Source of the DNA: JACNIZ01 sp964344765 | Lineage (GTDB): Bacteria; Planctomycetota; UBA1135 | Assembly: GCA_964344765.1 (NCBI GenBank) | Contig: CAYFOM010000001.1 | Coordinates: 62,001-126,000, forward strand | Length of the DNA stretch: 64,000 nt | Direction: 5' to 3' | In this document: positions 8,388-18,021 of the stretch, piece by piece | How positions within the stretch are numbered: the first letter of the stretch is position 1 | How the letters are laid out: each line of letters begins with the position of its first letter | The notes under the pieces: generated by a model | Database searches by the model: none | The model's input: the letters and a program-made list of their open reading frames with translations, nothing else | What the model was told of the DNA's origin: nothing | Program-made: the position numbers and the translations under genes

Positions 8388-9062
8388 CTATTTTGCTTGC
8401 GGACGAAACGCAGCTGCTCGCAAGTACAGAGGCTCCGCAGGCGCCAGTTCGGCCCATTTGCCGCCGTTTGCATGTGCACCGCGGTGCATGGCAATCTTCA
8501 GCAGATCGCGCGCCTGAGGGCGTAACAGAGCGTTCTCGGGGCGTTGCAGTTTGCCTTGCAAGCGGTCATCGCAAATTAAGTAGTCATCGGCGCTCATATC
8601 CGTCGGAAGTTCGGCCATTAGTAACACACGCGGGCCGTCACTGAGAACGGTTTGGCCGTTTTGGTGACGACCACTGGCGTAGTAGGCTTCTTGGCGATAG
8701 GCATCCTGCACGATGTGAACTTTGGCGCCTTCCGGTGCGCTGAATAATGCCGCCTCAAAACTGCCGATGCCGGCGTAGGGAACACCCAATGCAAACCCAA
8801 GGGCGTGCGCTGCAGCACAGGCAATGCGCAAGCCGGTGTAAGAGCCGGGTCCGATACCGGCAATCACTCCACCTATTGCAGTCCGCTCTAATCCTGCTTC
8901 CTGCATCAGCAGGTCCACCTCTTGCAGCAAATAGCGACCGCGCGGACCTTCGGATTGGCGTTGCAAATAGCGGGTTTCGCTGCCATCGCCAATCGCCAAA
9001 GCCACCGACGACTGGCGGCCGGAGAACTCCAAAGCGAGCAGTGCGTTGCGCTCAGCCATCAA
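8388..9062 (-). CDS. tsaB: tRNA t6A37 threonylcarbamoyl transfer subunit TsaB
   Basis: A 224-aa ASKHA-fold protein and partner of TsaD and TsaE in making N6-threonylcarbamoyladenosine at position 37 of ANN-decoding tRNAs. Seen: N-terminal LALEFSGRQSSVALA, and the hallmark GIGPGSYTGLRIACAAAHAL (about residues 70-89), followed by GVPYAGIGSFEAA. The metal-binding His residues of TsaD are absent, as expected for TsaB. It is the last gene of the ten-gene minus-strand chain, 13 bases after glmM. It starts MMAERN, so either of the first two Met codons could be used. Confidence 0.93.
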   Translation of the reverse strand: MMAERNALLALEFSGRQSSVALAIGDGSETRYLQRQSEGPRGRYLLQEVDLLMQEAGLERTAIGGVIAGIGPGSYTGLRIACAAAHALGFALGVPYAGIGSFEAALFSAPEGAKVHIVQDAYRQEAYYASGRHQNGQTVLSDGPRVLLMAELPTDMSADDYLICDDRLQGKLQRPENALLRPQARDLLKIAMHRGAHANGGKWAELAPAEPLYLRAAAFRPQAK

Positions 9063-9075
9063 GCTGTTCCTGAGC

Positions 9076-10416
9076 TCAAGCGAGTACGCCGTCGGCCTCG
9101 GCGGCCTCGCGTAGGCGTTCCAGCGAGACGTCGACCAGTTCCTGCGTTTGCGCTTCGACCATCAAGCGCAGTTTGAGCTCGGTTCCCGAGAAGCGCACCA
9201 CGGTGCGGCCGCGAGCGCCCAATTCGGCATCTACGGCTTCACAAGCTGCACTGAGCTGCGGTAAATCGGAAATCGGCACGCGACGCGTGGCATCGAGGTT
9301 GAGCAGCGTTTGCGGCATGTCTTCGTAGCCGGCGGCGAAGTCTTCAACCTTATGGCCCGTTTCGGCGAGCATGTTGAGGACTTTGAGCAGCGTGTAAAGA
9401 CCGTCGCCGCGGAAGCCGTGTTCTGCACCGAACAGAATGTGCCCGGATTTTTCACCGCCAAGTAAGTAGCCGCCTTTTTTCATTTCGGCAGCGACGTAGC
9501 GGTCCCCGACTTGAGTGCGATCCAGCTTGATGTTGCGCTCGCCGAGGTAGTTCTCCAGTGCCAAGTTGCTCATCACCGTTGCGACCACCGTTTGATGGGG
9601 GAGCTTGTCGGCTTCGCCCAGCAATGCGCCCAAGCCTGCGAGGATAAAGTCGCCGTCGAGAATGCGTTCACCGCGCCCGACGAGCAATCCACGGTCGCCG
9701 TCGCCGTCTAGGCTGAGACCCAATTGGCACGTTGTATCGGCCAATGCTGCGGCTGCAACTTCCGGGTGCAGCGCACCGCATCCTTCGTTGATGTTGCGCC
9801 CATCCGGCTTGTCGTGAATGCAAACGGCTTCACCGCCGAATGCGTGCAATACGCGCGTTGCCAATTGCGACGCGCCGCCGTTGGCGCAGTCGATCAAGAT
9901 GTGGTCGCCGTGTAGGTCGAGCTCCGGGAATGCCTCGGTGCGCAACCAGCCGACGTAATCGCCGAGTAGGTTGTTGGCACGACGCACTTCGCCGCGGTTT
10001 TCAACCGGCTCGATGCTCTCAAGTTCAAAGAACACCTTCTCGACTGCGATTTCGCGTTCATCACACAGCTTGCCGCCGTCGACGTCGAGCAATTTGATGC
10101 CATTGTCGGGCGCCGGGTTGTGCGAAGCCGACACCATGATGCCGGCTTGGTAATCGCCGGCAGCGGTGAGGTAGGCCACGCATGGTGTGGTGGTCAGTCC
10201 AACCACGTCGACGTTGACACCGCCGTGGGACAAACCCATTGCCAGTGCGGCAACCAAAGTTTCGCCGCTTTCGCGACCGTCATGGCCGATGACCAGCGAT
10301 CCGCCGCCCATCTGCTGAGCCACCGCAAAGCCGAAGCGTTCGAGGGTTTCCGGAGTCAGGGGTTCCTGACCGGCTTTGCCTCGAATGCCGTCCGTACCAA
10401 AAAGTTTGCGCGTCAT
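9076..10416 (-). CDS. glmM: Phosphoglucosamine mutase
   Basis: A 446-aa alpha-D-phosphohexomutase converting glucosamine-6-phosphate to glucosamine-1-phosphate, the precursor of UDP-GlcNAc for peptidoglycan and lipid A. Seen: KLFGTDGIRG start, phosphoserine loop MVSASHNP (Ser98), metal loop DGDGDRG, sugar-binding GEKSGH and phosphate-binding RFSGTELKLR near the C-terminus. The start overlaps the cdaR stop by 4 bases. The cdaA-cdaR-glmM order is the classic c-di-AMP operon of Firmicutes, where GlmM binds and restrains CdaA. The ftsH-folP-(...)-glmM order also echoes E. coli. Confidence 0.97.
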   Translation of the reverse strand: MTRKLFGTDGIRGKAGQEPLTPETLERFGFAVAQQMGGGSLVIGHDGRESGETLVAALAMGLSHGGVNVDVVGLTTTPCVAYLTAAGDYQAGIMVSASHNPAPDNGIKLLDVDGGKLCDEREIAVEKVFFELESIEPVENRGEVRRANNLLGDYVGWLRTEAFPELDLHGDHILIDCANGGASQLATRVLHAFGGEAVCIHDKPDGRNINEGCGALHPEVAAAALADTTCQLGLSLDGDGDRGLLVGRGERILDGDFILAGLGALLGEADKLPHQTVVATVMSNLALENYLGERNIKLDRTQVGDRYVAAEMKKGGYLLGGEKSGHILFGAEHGFRGDGLYTLLKVLNMLAETGHKVEDFAAGYEDMPQTLLNLDATRRVPISDLPQLSAACEAVDAELGARGRTVVRFSGTELKLRLMVEAQTQELVDVSLERLREAAEADGVLA

Positions 10417-11528
10417 GATTGCTCAGGTTTTTTCATGTCGACGGTTCGGCCTTCCAGTTCGTCGACGACCGCTGGCCAAATCGTCAAAGCGTTTTTCAGC
10501 TTTTCGAGATCGGTGCGGCTGCCCATCAAGTTTGGATCTGAAATGATCCAATCCAAAAGTAGTTCGTAACCCTCCGAAGCGCCTTCCGGAATTTGGTTCA
10601 GGTGAACCACCAGTGAAACATTCTGCTGCAGCCAATCTGCACCGAAGGGGATGTTCAAGCCCTCCACAGGCTCGTAACTCGCTAACCAAATTGGGTTCGC
10701 CCAAGTGCGAACCGTCCAAGCCAACCCATCGGGTGCTTGGCCCAGAGTCAGTGGAATTGTCGGACGCCATTCAATTGGCGCAGCCGCCTGGAGTTGAATG
10801 GGGATGGTGACAAGGATGGCTTCCGGTTCCATCCACATGCCGAATTCTCGCGAGGCTCTGTCGCTAAGCTTGACCTCGCGTATGAGTTCAGAGTTCTGGT
10901 CAGCCGGGATTTCAACCACCTTAAAGAGATCAAGATTGCTCTTTAAGGTTTCGGTATTCTCGCCAACGCTAATGGTCCCGTGAAGTGTTACCGCGTTGGG
11001 GGAGAACATGCTTTGGTCTTGCTTCAGCGCATATCCATCAGAAATGCTGCCTTCTACCTTCAGCAATGATGGGTCGAGGGCCAATTCAATGGAGCCACGC
11101 CGTTCGAGGTCGAAGTCAATTACCTGGCCAGGTACCAATAGCGCCTTAGCCAAGTCTGGGCGCTGCCAATCCAAGTCTTCTGCACGAACTGAGAATGAGG
11201 TTTTTGCCGTTGTGGTGGTCTCGGAAAGGACAACCTTGTATTCCGCAGCGCATAGTGCTGCCCTGAATTCGTCAAAGGTCCGGTCGTTGCAGCTGAATTT
11301 CAACTCGGGCAGAGTCCCAGGTTTTGGATTAATCAGCATCCAATCGTCCGGGATGTCAATCTTCAGCTCGTGCAGGTCCGGCGTTCCTTCACTCGTGACA
11401 ACCTTAAATTTCCATGGATGGACGGACACCATTGAGGCATCCACCCTCCACCAAATCAACGCGGCAATGCCCAGGGCGATCAGTTTTCGCCCGAAATCGT
11501 TAAACAGCAAGGAGCGCAGGAAATTCAT
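10413..11528 (-). CDS. cdaR: YbbR-domain protein, regulator of CdaA
   Basis: A 371-aa protein with one N-terminal membrane helix (about residues 14-28) and an extracytoplasmic region of beta-rich YbbR-like repeats. CdaR proteins associate with the diadenylate cyclase CdaA and modulate it. The assignment rests on topology and on position: 4-base overlaps with both cdaA upstream and glmM downstream. The sequence is divergent, with few firmly recognisable YbbR motifs. The coding sequence is somewhat richer in A/T than its neighbours, which suits a fast-evolving envelope domain. Confidence 0.78.
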   Translation of the reverse strand: MNFLRSLLFNDFGRKLIALGIAALIWWRVDASMVSVHPWKFKVVTSEGTPDLHELKIDIPDDWMLINPKPGTLPELKFSCNDRTFDEFRAALCAAEYKVVLSETTTTAKTSFSVRAEDLDWQRPDLAKALLVPGQVIDFDLERRGSIELALDPSLLKVEGSISDGYALKQDQSMFSPNAVTLHGTISVGENTETLKSNLDLFKVVEIPADQNSELIREVKLSDRASREFGMWMEPEAILVTIPIQLQAAAPIEWRPTIPLTLGQAPDGLAWTVRTWANPIWLASYEPVEGLNIPFGADWLQQNVSLVVHLNQIPEGASEGYELLLDWIISDPNLMGSRTDLEKLKNALTIWPAVVDELEGRTVDMKKPEQS

Positions 11529-12370
11529 GCTGTCTCTCCATTAGCGGCGGTTGGAACTTGTGCAGTTTCCTCCACCTTGGAGGTTGGCGAATCATCTCGT
11601 TCCCGCATCAACTTGCGCAGGCGGCTTTCGATTTCCTTCGACGGAATGGCTTCAAACAAGCGGCCGTGACTGGCGATGGAGACCTTGCCGGTTTCTTCAC
11701 TCACGATCAAAGTGATGGCATCGGTTTCATCGGTCAGGCCGATGGCGGCACGGTGACGCGTTCCCATGCGTCGCTGCACATCCGGGTTCGTGGTTAGCGG
11801 GAAGATGCAGGATGCGGCCAGGATCTTGTCGTTTTGAATGATGACGCCACCGTCATGCAGCGGGCTTCCGGGGAAGAAAATCGTTTCGAGCAGAATGCTG
11901 CTGACGTTTGCGTCTATGGCGACCGCACTTTCACGGAACGGTAGCAGCGACACTCCGCGTTCAAATGCGATGAGCGCGCCGATGCGTTCTCGCGACAAGC
12001 GCACCGCCGCATCAGCGACGATGTGCAGCGTTTGGTCTTCATTGCGCTTGCGTGTGAACAAGCTGAGCAGTCCGGTTCGCCCTACTCTTGCCAGGCCCTG
12101 GCGAATTTCCGGGTGGAAAAGTACGAATAAGATCAGAACCAGGGAAGGGATGATCTTCGTCAGGATCTGATTGATGACTTCGATCCCTGGCCATTGATCC
12201 AGCAATTGGTGGAGGACAAAAAAGATCACTCCAAACCAAGTCAAGCCGCGCAGCAGACCGATGCCGCGAGTGCCGCGCATAAAGCGGAGCAAGCCGTAAA
12301 CCGCAATCCAAAGCAGCAACACCTGAATGGCGAAGCTCATGATGAATTGAAGGTTCCAGGCGAAGGGCAT
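11525..12370 (-). CDS. cdaA: Diadenylate cyclase CdaA
   Basis: A 281-aa membrane enzyme making cyclic di-AMP from two ATP. Seen: three hydrophobic helices in the first about 90 residues, then the DisA_N cyclase domain with LHDGGVII (DGA-type motif) and GTRHRAAIG (RHR-type motif), both catalytic. The frame is open upstream to 12463, but the ATG at 12370 (MPFAWNLQF) is chosen. It starts 2 bases after the folP stop, gives the usual CdaA length and begins right before the first helix. The Ser/Thr/Glu-rich C-terminus is probably disordered. Confidence 0.95.
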   Translation of the reverse strand: MPFAWNLQFIMSFAIQVLLLWIAVYGLLRFMRGTRGIGLLRGLTWFGVIFFVLHQLLDQWPGIEVINQILTKIIPSLVLILFVLFHPEIRQGLARVGRTGLLSLFTRKRNEDQTLHIVADAAVRLSRERIGALIAFERGVSLLPFRESAVAIDANVSSILLETIFFPGSPLHDGGVIIQNDKILAASCIFPLTTNPDVQRRMGTRHRAAIGLTDETDAITLIVSEETGKVSIASHGRLFEAIPSKEIESRLRKLMRERDDSPTSKVEETAQVPTAANGETA

Positions 12371-12372
12371 GT

Positions 12373-13575
12373 TCAGCAGCGGGATGCAGCGGCGCCATTG
12401 TACGGATGCGCTTGTTGCATTTTTGTCGCGCCGAGGCGGGCGGCAACCAAAATTCCGTCCCAATGTTCGCCGCTGTGAAGGCGCAGGATTTGACTGCCGT
12501 TTTGGGCGCAGATGGCGGCGGCTCCGGCGGTGGCGCAGTCACGTTGGTCGGCGGCTTTGTCGGGGAAGATCGGCGCGAGGAAGGATTTGCGCGACGGGCC
12601 GAGCAGCAGCGGGAAACCTAGGGCGCGGAAGGCGTCGCTATGGGCGATGAGTTCTAGGTTTTGCTCGGCGGTTTTGGAAAAGCCGATACCCGGATCGAGA
12701 AAGATGCGATCTCCGCTTAATCCCGCCGCCAATCCTTTTGCTGCTGAAGCGGCCATTTCATCAGCGATTTGCCCGATCAAATCGGTGTAGTCGCAATGCT
12801 GCTGCATCGTCGCCGGGGTACCGCGCATATGCATCAACGTGGTTTGACAATTGGCATCGGCACATATTTGCGCCATGCGTGCATCGCCAAAACCGCTGAC
12901 GTCATTGATCATCGCCGCGCCCGCATTCAGGCACGCATGTGCGACGTCGGCGTTGCGCGTATCCACCGAAAGTTTTGCGCCGGCTGCGTCGCTGAGTGGC
13001 TTTAAAAGTTCAATCGCCGGCAGCAAACGATCCAATTGTTGCTGCGCCGAGATTTCTTCGGCACCGTGTCGCGTGCTTTCGGCGCCTAGATCCAGCCATT
13101 TGGCTCCGGCGGTCAACGCCTTTTCGGCTTGGCTGCGTACCGCATCGCGGTTGAGCTGCTCGTCGGAATCCAACCACTGCCCACCATCGGAAAACGAATC
13201 CGGCGTCAGGTTGAGGATGACCATCCATTCCGGTTGCGCCGGAAATCTCAGCCACGCGTGCGCCGCCAAGTAAACCCGAGCGGCAATCCACCGGCCACTG
13301 CCCGCCGGCAACGCGGCATATTGATCCGCATTCCAGCCATCGAATCGCTGCTGTAATTCTTGCCAATCCACATGAAAGCAACCGGCACCGTCGGCACGTT
13401 GTCCGACCAAAGACAAGCCGACGTCATCCGCTTCCGGCTCGGCCGCCATCGGCGCACGCCACAAGCCATCGGCCAACGGCAACGCGTGATGGGGGAGTTC
13501 CAATCCGGCTAGCTGCCATGGGCGGACGTCGACTCCTAGGCAATGCTTGCCGGAGGTAGTCGATTCCGCCTTCAT
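12373..13575 (-). CDS. folP: Dihydropteroate synthase with N-terminal extension
   Basis: A 400-aa protein whose C-terminal about 285 residues are dihydropteroate synthase, joining p-aminobenzoate to the pterin pyrophosphate in folate synthesis. Seen in order: MVILNLTPDSFSDGG, DLGAESTR, LSVDTRNADVA, MINDVSG, IFLDPGIGFSKT and GPSRKSFL, so all substrate loops are present. The first about 115 residues are extra relative to usual FolP (about 280 aa) and resemble nothing I recognise. The start is supported by its position 6 bases after the ftsH stop. Some lineages carry a comparable, poorly described extension. Confidence 0.93.
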   Translation of the reverse strand: MKAESTTSGKHCLGVDVRPWQLAGLELPHHALPLADGLWRAPMAAEPEADDVGLSLVGQRADGAGCFHVDWQELQQRFDGWNADQYAALPAGSGRWIAARVYLAAHAWLRFPAQPEWMVILNLTPDSFSDGGQWLDSDEQLNRDAVRSQAEKALTAGAKWLDLGAESTRHGAEEISAQQQLDRLLPAIELLKPLSDAAGAKLSVDTRNADVAHACLNAGAAMINDVSGFGDARMAQICADANCQTTLMHMRGTPATMQQHCDYTDLIGQIADEMAASAAKGLAAGLSGDRIFLDPGIGFSKTAEQNLELIAHSDAFRALGFPLLLGPSRKSFLAPIFPDKAADQRDCATAGAAAICAQNGSQILRLHSGEHWDGILVAARLGATKMQQAHPYNGAAASRC

Positions 13576-13581
13576 CTGCGC

Positions 13582-15891
13582 TTAGGCAGGCTCGTTCCCG
13601 GGGCGTGGAGGCAGCGGCGGCGCCGGAGGTGCCGGCGGCGGCATGTTGGGCTGCACTTCGGTTTCCGGTGCGACCGCAGTCGGCGGCGACTTCGGCGGCA
13701 AAGGCGGCGGTGCGACTCCGGTGCGCTGACGCAGGTCGGCCGCTTCGGTGCCGTCGAACAGCGCTTTGACCTCTTCGCCGCTCAGCGTTTCGTACTGCAG
13801 CAAGCCATCGGCAATGCGATGCATCGCCGCTTGGTTCTCATCGATCAGCTGGAAGGCGCGATCGTGGGCACCGCGAATGATTCGCTCCACTTCGGCGTCG
13901 ACGCGCTTGGCGGTTTCTTCCGAGTGTTCGTGGCCCATGCTGAACTCGTTGCCGAGGAAATCATTGCCGGAGCGTTCGGACAAGTTGATCGGTCCGATCT
14001 CATCCGACATACCCCAACTGGTCACCATGGTGCGCGCCATTTGGGTCGCGTGCTGAATATCCGAGGTCGCACCAGAGGTGATGTCGTCGCAGAACACCTG
14101 TTCGGCAATGCGTCCGCCATAAGCAACGGCCATTTGATCCAAAACTTGGTTGCGGGTTAGGTGCAAGCGATCCTTCTCGGGCAGCATCATGGTCACACCC
14201 AGCGCCATTCCGCGCGGGATGATCGTGACCTTATGCAACGGCTCGGTGTTCGGCAGAATCAGGTTGACCAACGCGTGCCCAGCTTCGTGGTAGGCGGTGA
14301 TGCGCTTGTCTTCCGGCTCCATCACGCGCGAACGCTTCTGGCGACCGAAGCGCACCTTGTCGCGCGCCTCTTCCAAGTCTTCTTGGCGCACGTATGCGTG
14401 TTCGCGCATCGCGGCAAGAATCGCGGCTTCGTTGGTCAGCGCGGCCAATTCAGCACCGGAGAAGCCCGGCGTACCGCGAGCGATATCGGATAGATCCACT
14501 TCAGGTGCCAACTTGATCGCCTTCGAATGCACGCGCAGGATTTGCTCGCGACCGGCGACGTCGGGCAGGTCAATGACGATTTCGCGGTCAAAGCGACCTG
14601 GGCGCAGCAACGCGGTGTCGAGCACGTCGGGTCGGTTGGTGGCGGCGATGACGATGATGTTCGAGTCGGTGCCGAAGCCATCCATTTCCACCAGGATTGC
14701 GTTCAGCGTTTGCTCGCGTTCGTCGTTGCCACCGCCCATACCGGTTCCACGCTTGCGGCCGACGGCATCAATTTCATCGAGGAAGATGATGCACGGTGCC
14801 GACTTGCGCGCTTGCTCGAACAAGTCGCGCACCCGGCTGGCACCTACACCGACAAACATCTCGACGAAGTCCGAACCACTAATCGAGATGAACGGTACAT
14901 CGGCCTCGCCGGCGATAGCTTTGGCCAGCAAGGTCTTACCTGTACCTGGTGCCCCAACCAACAAAACGCCGCGCGGAATGCGTCCGCCCAAGCGCTTGAA
15001 TTTTTCTGGACTCTTCAGGAACTGGACGATTTCGCCCACTTCTTCTTTGGCTTCTTCAATGCCGGCAACGTCGCTAAAGGTGACGCCGGTGCGGTTATCG
15101 GCGTTGTAAAGCGTGGCGCGCGAGCGACCGAAGTTCAGCAAGCCTTGACCCTGTCCGCGCCCTTGACGCGACATAAACCACCACAGGATGACGATGAACA
15201 AGAAGAACGGCCCGAAGGTCATCAAGAACATCGCCAGGCCGCTGGGCTGCTGAGTGGTCAGCGGATCGACCAAGTCCAACGAGATCTCTTCAATGGTCGC
15301 GTTGTGCTTGTCGAGCAAATTCCACGCGGCGGCCAAGTCGATCAGGTGGCCGCTGCCGACGATCTCGGCATAGTGGCTTCCCTCGGCGTCGAGGAAATCG
15401 ACGTAAACATGCTGCGAGGTCTTTGAAACGCCTTGTTTGTCATCCGGATTCGCCGGCTGCTTGACGTTCAAGAAATACGCTTTGGTCACCCGGGCCTTGC
15501 CGCCTTCCAAACGCTCGGACAGTTCGCCGAGGCGAATCGGCTTGTTCACTAACTTTTGAGCCTTTGCCTGAAGGTCGCGCACCTTCTCGTGCATCTCCGA
15601 GGTGTCGTGCACCGTCACCGAAAACGGCCGCACTTCGGGGCGGCGCGCGGTCGGCTTCAGCTCGCCGGTAAATTCGGCGTGATCCTTAGCAACCAATTTG
15701 GAAACGCCACCGGTGTACAGCTCATACAGCAGCTCGTCGCCGGTGATTTCGTGGGAGGATGATTCACTTCCCTTGACCGCCAAAACGATCAAAACCACGA
15801 TGAAGATCACCGCAAATGGAATAGACGAGCGGCGTTGACCCGGATCGCCTTTGGGTCCTGAATTACCGGAGTTGGGAGGTTGATCGTTCAT
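13582..15891 (-). CDS. ftsH: ATP-dependent zinc metalloprotease FtsH
   Basis: A 769-aa membrane AAA+ protease that degrades membrane and regulatory proteins. Topology: TM1 about residues 24-39, a periplasmic domain, TM2 about 217-240. Then comes the AAA domain with Walker A GAPGTGKT (313-320), Walker B IIFLDEIDAVG and second-region-of-homology RPGRFDREI. The zinc site is HEAGH (535-539) in the peptidase domain. The C-terminus is Pro-rich with runs of PPP, longer than in E. coli FtsH (about 644 aa). The start overlaps lptE by 4 bases. In E. coli, FtsH controls LpxC, so its place beside an LPS-assembly gene is suggestive. Confidence 0.98.
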   Translation of the reverse strand: MNDQPPNSGNSGPKGDPGQRRSSIPFAVIFIVVLIVLAVKGSESSSHEITGDELLYELYTGGVSKLVAKDHAEFTGELKPTARRPEVRPFSVTVHDTSEMHEKVRDLQAKAQKLVNKPIRLGELSERLEGGKARVTKAYFLNVKQPANPDDKQGVSKTSQHVYVDFLDAEGSHYAEIVGSGHLIDLAAAWNLLDKHNATIEEISLDLVDPLTTQQPSGLAMFLMTFGPFFLFIVILWWFMSRQGRGQGQGLLNFGRSRATLYNADNRTGVTFSDVAGIEEAKEEVGEIVQFLKSPEKFKRLGGRIPRGVLLVGAPGTGKTLLAKAIAGEADVPFISISGSDFVEMFVGVGASRVRDLFEQARKSAPCIIFLDEIDAVGRKRGTGMGGGNDEREQTLNAILVEMDGFGTDSNIIVIAATNRPDVLDTALLRPGRFDREIVIDLPDVAGREQILRVHSKAIKLAPEVDLSDIARGTPGFSGAELAALTNEAAILAAMREHAYVRQEDLEEARDKVRFGRQKRSRVMEPEDKRITAYHEAGHALVNLILPNTEPLHKVTIIPRGMALGVTMMLPEKDRLHLTRNQVLDQMAVAYGGRIAEQVFCDDITSGATSDIQHATQMARTMVTSWGMSDEIGPINLSERSGNDFLGNEFSMGHEHSEETAKRVDAEVERIIRGAHDRAFQLIDENQAAMHRIADGLLQYETLSGEEVKALFDGTEAADLRQRTGVAPPPLPPKSPPTAVAPETEVQPNMPPPAPPAPPLPPRPGNEPA

Positions 15892-16406
15892 CGTTCCTTG
15901 TTCGCCACGTCGAGGCCGCTACCTAGTTCCATCGAAATTTGCTCTGCCATCTCTTGAAGGATTTCGTCGATGGCGCTGTAAGTGCTTTCTTCAGTGCTAG
16001 TTAAGAATTCCAAGTCGCGGGTGATTTTGCCGTCCAATACGACTTCCCCGCCTGCGGTTTCTAAAGCCCAATCCATTGTGATGCGGCCGACACCCAACGT
16101 GGTGCCGCCCTGCAAGTTGTTCACGCCGGTGGATCGGCGGATATCCGAAACCCGAGTGCGAAGCAGGTATTTGTAGGACGTTTCGTCGGCAAGCTCCACG
16201 TCGAATTGCTGCTGCAACTGACGACGTAAAGCATGAGTTGCACTCGCTTCGACCCCTCGCCATCGCGACTCATTGACGGTAATCGGAACGCTGACTTTTT
16301 GGCCGCCGCCAATTGCCGGATCCACCACGCGGTAACTACACGCAGTCAGCACCAGAGCCGCGCCGGCGGCCCATGCGGTGGTGCGAATGGTGGGAATTGC
16401 GATCAA
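15888..16406 (-). CDS. lptE: LptE-like LPS-assembly lipoprotein
   Basis: A 172-aa predicted lipoprotein: hydrophobic N-terminus and lipobox LTAC (Cys about residue 23), directly followed by SYRVV, as in LptE/RlpB proteins that plug LptD in the outer membrane. A VSVPITVNES strand and a region with ALRRQLQQQFDVELAD fit the small alpha/beta LptE fold. It overlaps both neighbours by 4 bases. Because LptE is short and divergent, the call rests on the lipobox, the length, the post-lipobox pattern and the neighbours. Confidence 0.75.
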   Translation of the reverse strand: MIAIPTIRTTAWAAGAALVLTACSYRVVDPAIGGGQKVSVPITVNESRWRGVEASATHALRRQLQQQFDVELADETSYKYLLRTRVSDIRRSTGVNNLQGGTTLGVGRITMDWALETAGGEVVLDGKITRDLEFLTSTEESTYSAIDEILQEMAEQISMELGSGLDVANKER

Positions 16407-17236
16407 GATTGAGCCTTCAATTCGTCGGCGATCGTGAAGTACTTCTGCGCCGCCGGCTCGTTACCGATGGTTTGGTAGTACTCGCCCAAGTAGCGGTAGT
16501 AGTCCTGCTCCATGACTTCCAGTTCTTGCAATGCACTGGCAGCCTCATCGAAGTAACGACCACTGGGGTAGAGCCGATGGTAATTTTCCAGTTGGTGCCT
16601 CGACGCTTGGATCAGCTGCAGGTTCGTTTTTGCGTTTGACGCACGCTGGAAACCGCACATGCCCAAACGGAAGGTTGCCAGGTCGCCCCATTCCGAATCG
16701 CGGTAGCGCGACAGCAGCAAGTGAAAGTCGGTGGCGGCTTCGCGATAGAACCCGTTTTCAAACGAGTACTCGCCGACCGTTGCCAAGGCTTCGGCAGCCA
16801 ACGGGCTTTCCGGCGACCAACCGGCTAAGTTTTGCAGGGTGGTGCGACCCCGCGTGCGGTTGGCGAACATCCCCATGGTGCGGTGCTGACCGTCCAGCAT
16901 TTCGGTGCCGGCTTGGAACAAGCGTTGCTCCACCCGCAGCGAATCCTCGCCCGGTCCACGCAAGTGCAAGTAATTTTCGTAGTGGCGCACGCTGCGGGTA
17001 ATTCGCCCACGCTCCCAAGCGACGTCGCCCGCCAGCTTGTGGTAATCGATCAAGGTGGCGCGATCGAGATCTTCGCTGTCGAAATCGTTCAGCAGATCCC
17101 ACGCTTCGTCCCAGTCTTCGGCCATTGCCGCCACGCGGGCTTCGTCGAGGACCGACGAGGTCAGAGGAATGGGGTTATCGATGGCGCAGGCGCCTGTCAG
17201 GAACAGCAGCGCTACGGCGGTAGTAAGGGAACGCAT
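16403..17236 (-). CDS. BamD-like TPR lipoprotein
   Basis: A 277-aa predicted lipoprotein with lipobox LTGAC (Cys about residue 17) followed by helical repeats typical of the YfiO/BamD fold. Examples are YHKLAGDVAWERGRITRSVRHYENYL, EALATVGEYSFENGFYREAATDFHLLLSRYRDSEW, and LENYHRLYPSGRYFDEAASAL, each a TPR-style helix pair. BamD helps insert beta-barrel proteins into the outer membrane, which fits the adjacent LptE-like gene. It overlaps recO by 1 base and lptE by 4. A different TPR lipoprotein function remains possible. Confidence 0.78.
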   Translation of the reverse strand: MRSLTTAVALLFLTGACAIDNPIPLTSSVLDEARVAAMAEDWDEAWDLLNDFDSEDLDRATLIDYHKLAGDVAWERGRITRSVRHYENYLHLRGPGEDSLRVEQRLFQAGTEMLDGQHRTMGMFANRTRGRTTLQNLAGWSPESPLAAEALATVGEYSFENGFYREAATDFHLLLSRYRDSEWGDLATFRLGMCGFQRASNAKTNLQLIQASRHQLENYHRLYPSGRYFDEAASALQELEVMEQDYYRYLGEYYQTIGNEPAAQKYFTIADELKAQS

Positions 17237-18021
17237 TACCGTGTGGTTGTGGCAGTGGGGCTGATCTGGCGGAGCGCGCTCAAGGCACGCGGCGGGCGCT
17301 CCAGGTGGTAGCCGAGAAAATCAGCCAGGATTGTAAGGCAATCGTCGGCCCAGCGCAGTTCTGCGTCGGAGGGTTGAAGCTCGGCGGAGGGTGGCGAGGC
17401 GAGGAATTTCAAATGTTCGGCTTGCACCCAGTGCGAAGTTCCATCGGGCCGACGCGATCCGCGTGGAAGTAGCCTGCCGGTGGCCACCGAAAACCACCAA
17501 CCTTGGTTGGCTTGGCGGGGATCGGCAGTTGCAGGTTTACGGTCGTTTTTCGCTTCCGGTGGGGTGAAATCGGGCTGCAATCCCAGTTGTTTTAGAGCTT
17601 GCTGGAGGCGGCGTACCAGGAAGCAAGGAATGACGGTTCCGGCTGCGAGTTCTTGATAAGACTCGACCAAGTCCACGAACACCTGTTGCGATGGCAAACC
17701 AAGCGGCGCAGCCAATTCTGCCAATTCTCCTAGCAAACCGGCGGCGGCGAGATGTTCAACATCCTGGGAAAGGGCAGAAAAGCGGTCGACCAGCTCGGCG
17801 CGGTAAAGCGTGTGCATTTCGCGATCAGCATGGCTGCCATAGCTAAGCTCGACCAGCGCAAAGGTGTCGAGAACGCCTAGATGGCCGCTTTTGATCTTAT
17901 GCACTCCTTTAGCCAGCATCGGTACCAGCCCGAGGTCCGGGGTTAGGCAGTGCACAACTAACGAGCTTTCCGAAAACGGCCACCGCCGGAGAACCACGGC
18001 GAGGGATTGATGTCGGCTCAC
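17236..18021 (-). CDS. recO: DNA repair protein RecO
   Basis: A 261-aa protein of the RecO family, which helps RecR load RecA onto SSB-coated single strands. Seen: an N-terminal OB-fold start, VVLRRWPFSESSLVVHCLT, then DLGLVPMLAKGVHKIKSG and FALVELSYGS, which are characteristic. A helical region follows (LAAAGLLGELAELAAPLG). A polar linker around residues 178-200 is less conserved. It overlaps the CorC-like gene by 4 bases and the BamD-like gene by 1. Confidence 0.88.
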   Translation of the reverse strand: MSRHQSLAVVLRRWPFSESSLVVHCLTPDLGLVPMLAKGVHKIKSGHLGVLDTFALVELSYGSHADREMHTLYRAELVDRFSALSQDVEHLAAAGLLGELAELAAPLGLPSQQVFVDLVESYQELAAGTVIPCFLVRRLQQALKQLGLQPDFTPPEAKNDRKPATADPRQANQGWWFSVATGRLLPRGSRRPDGTSHWVQAEHLKFLASPPSAELQPSDAELRWADDCLTILADFLGYHLERPPRALSALRQISPTATTTR

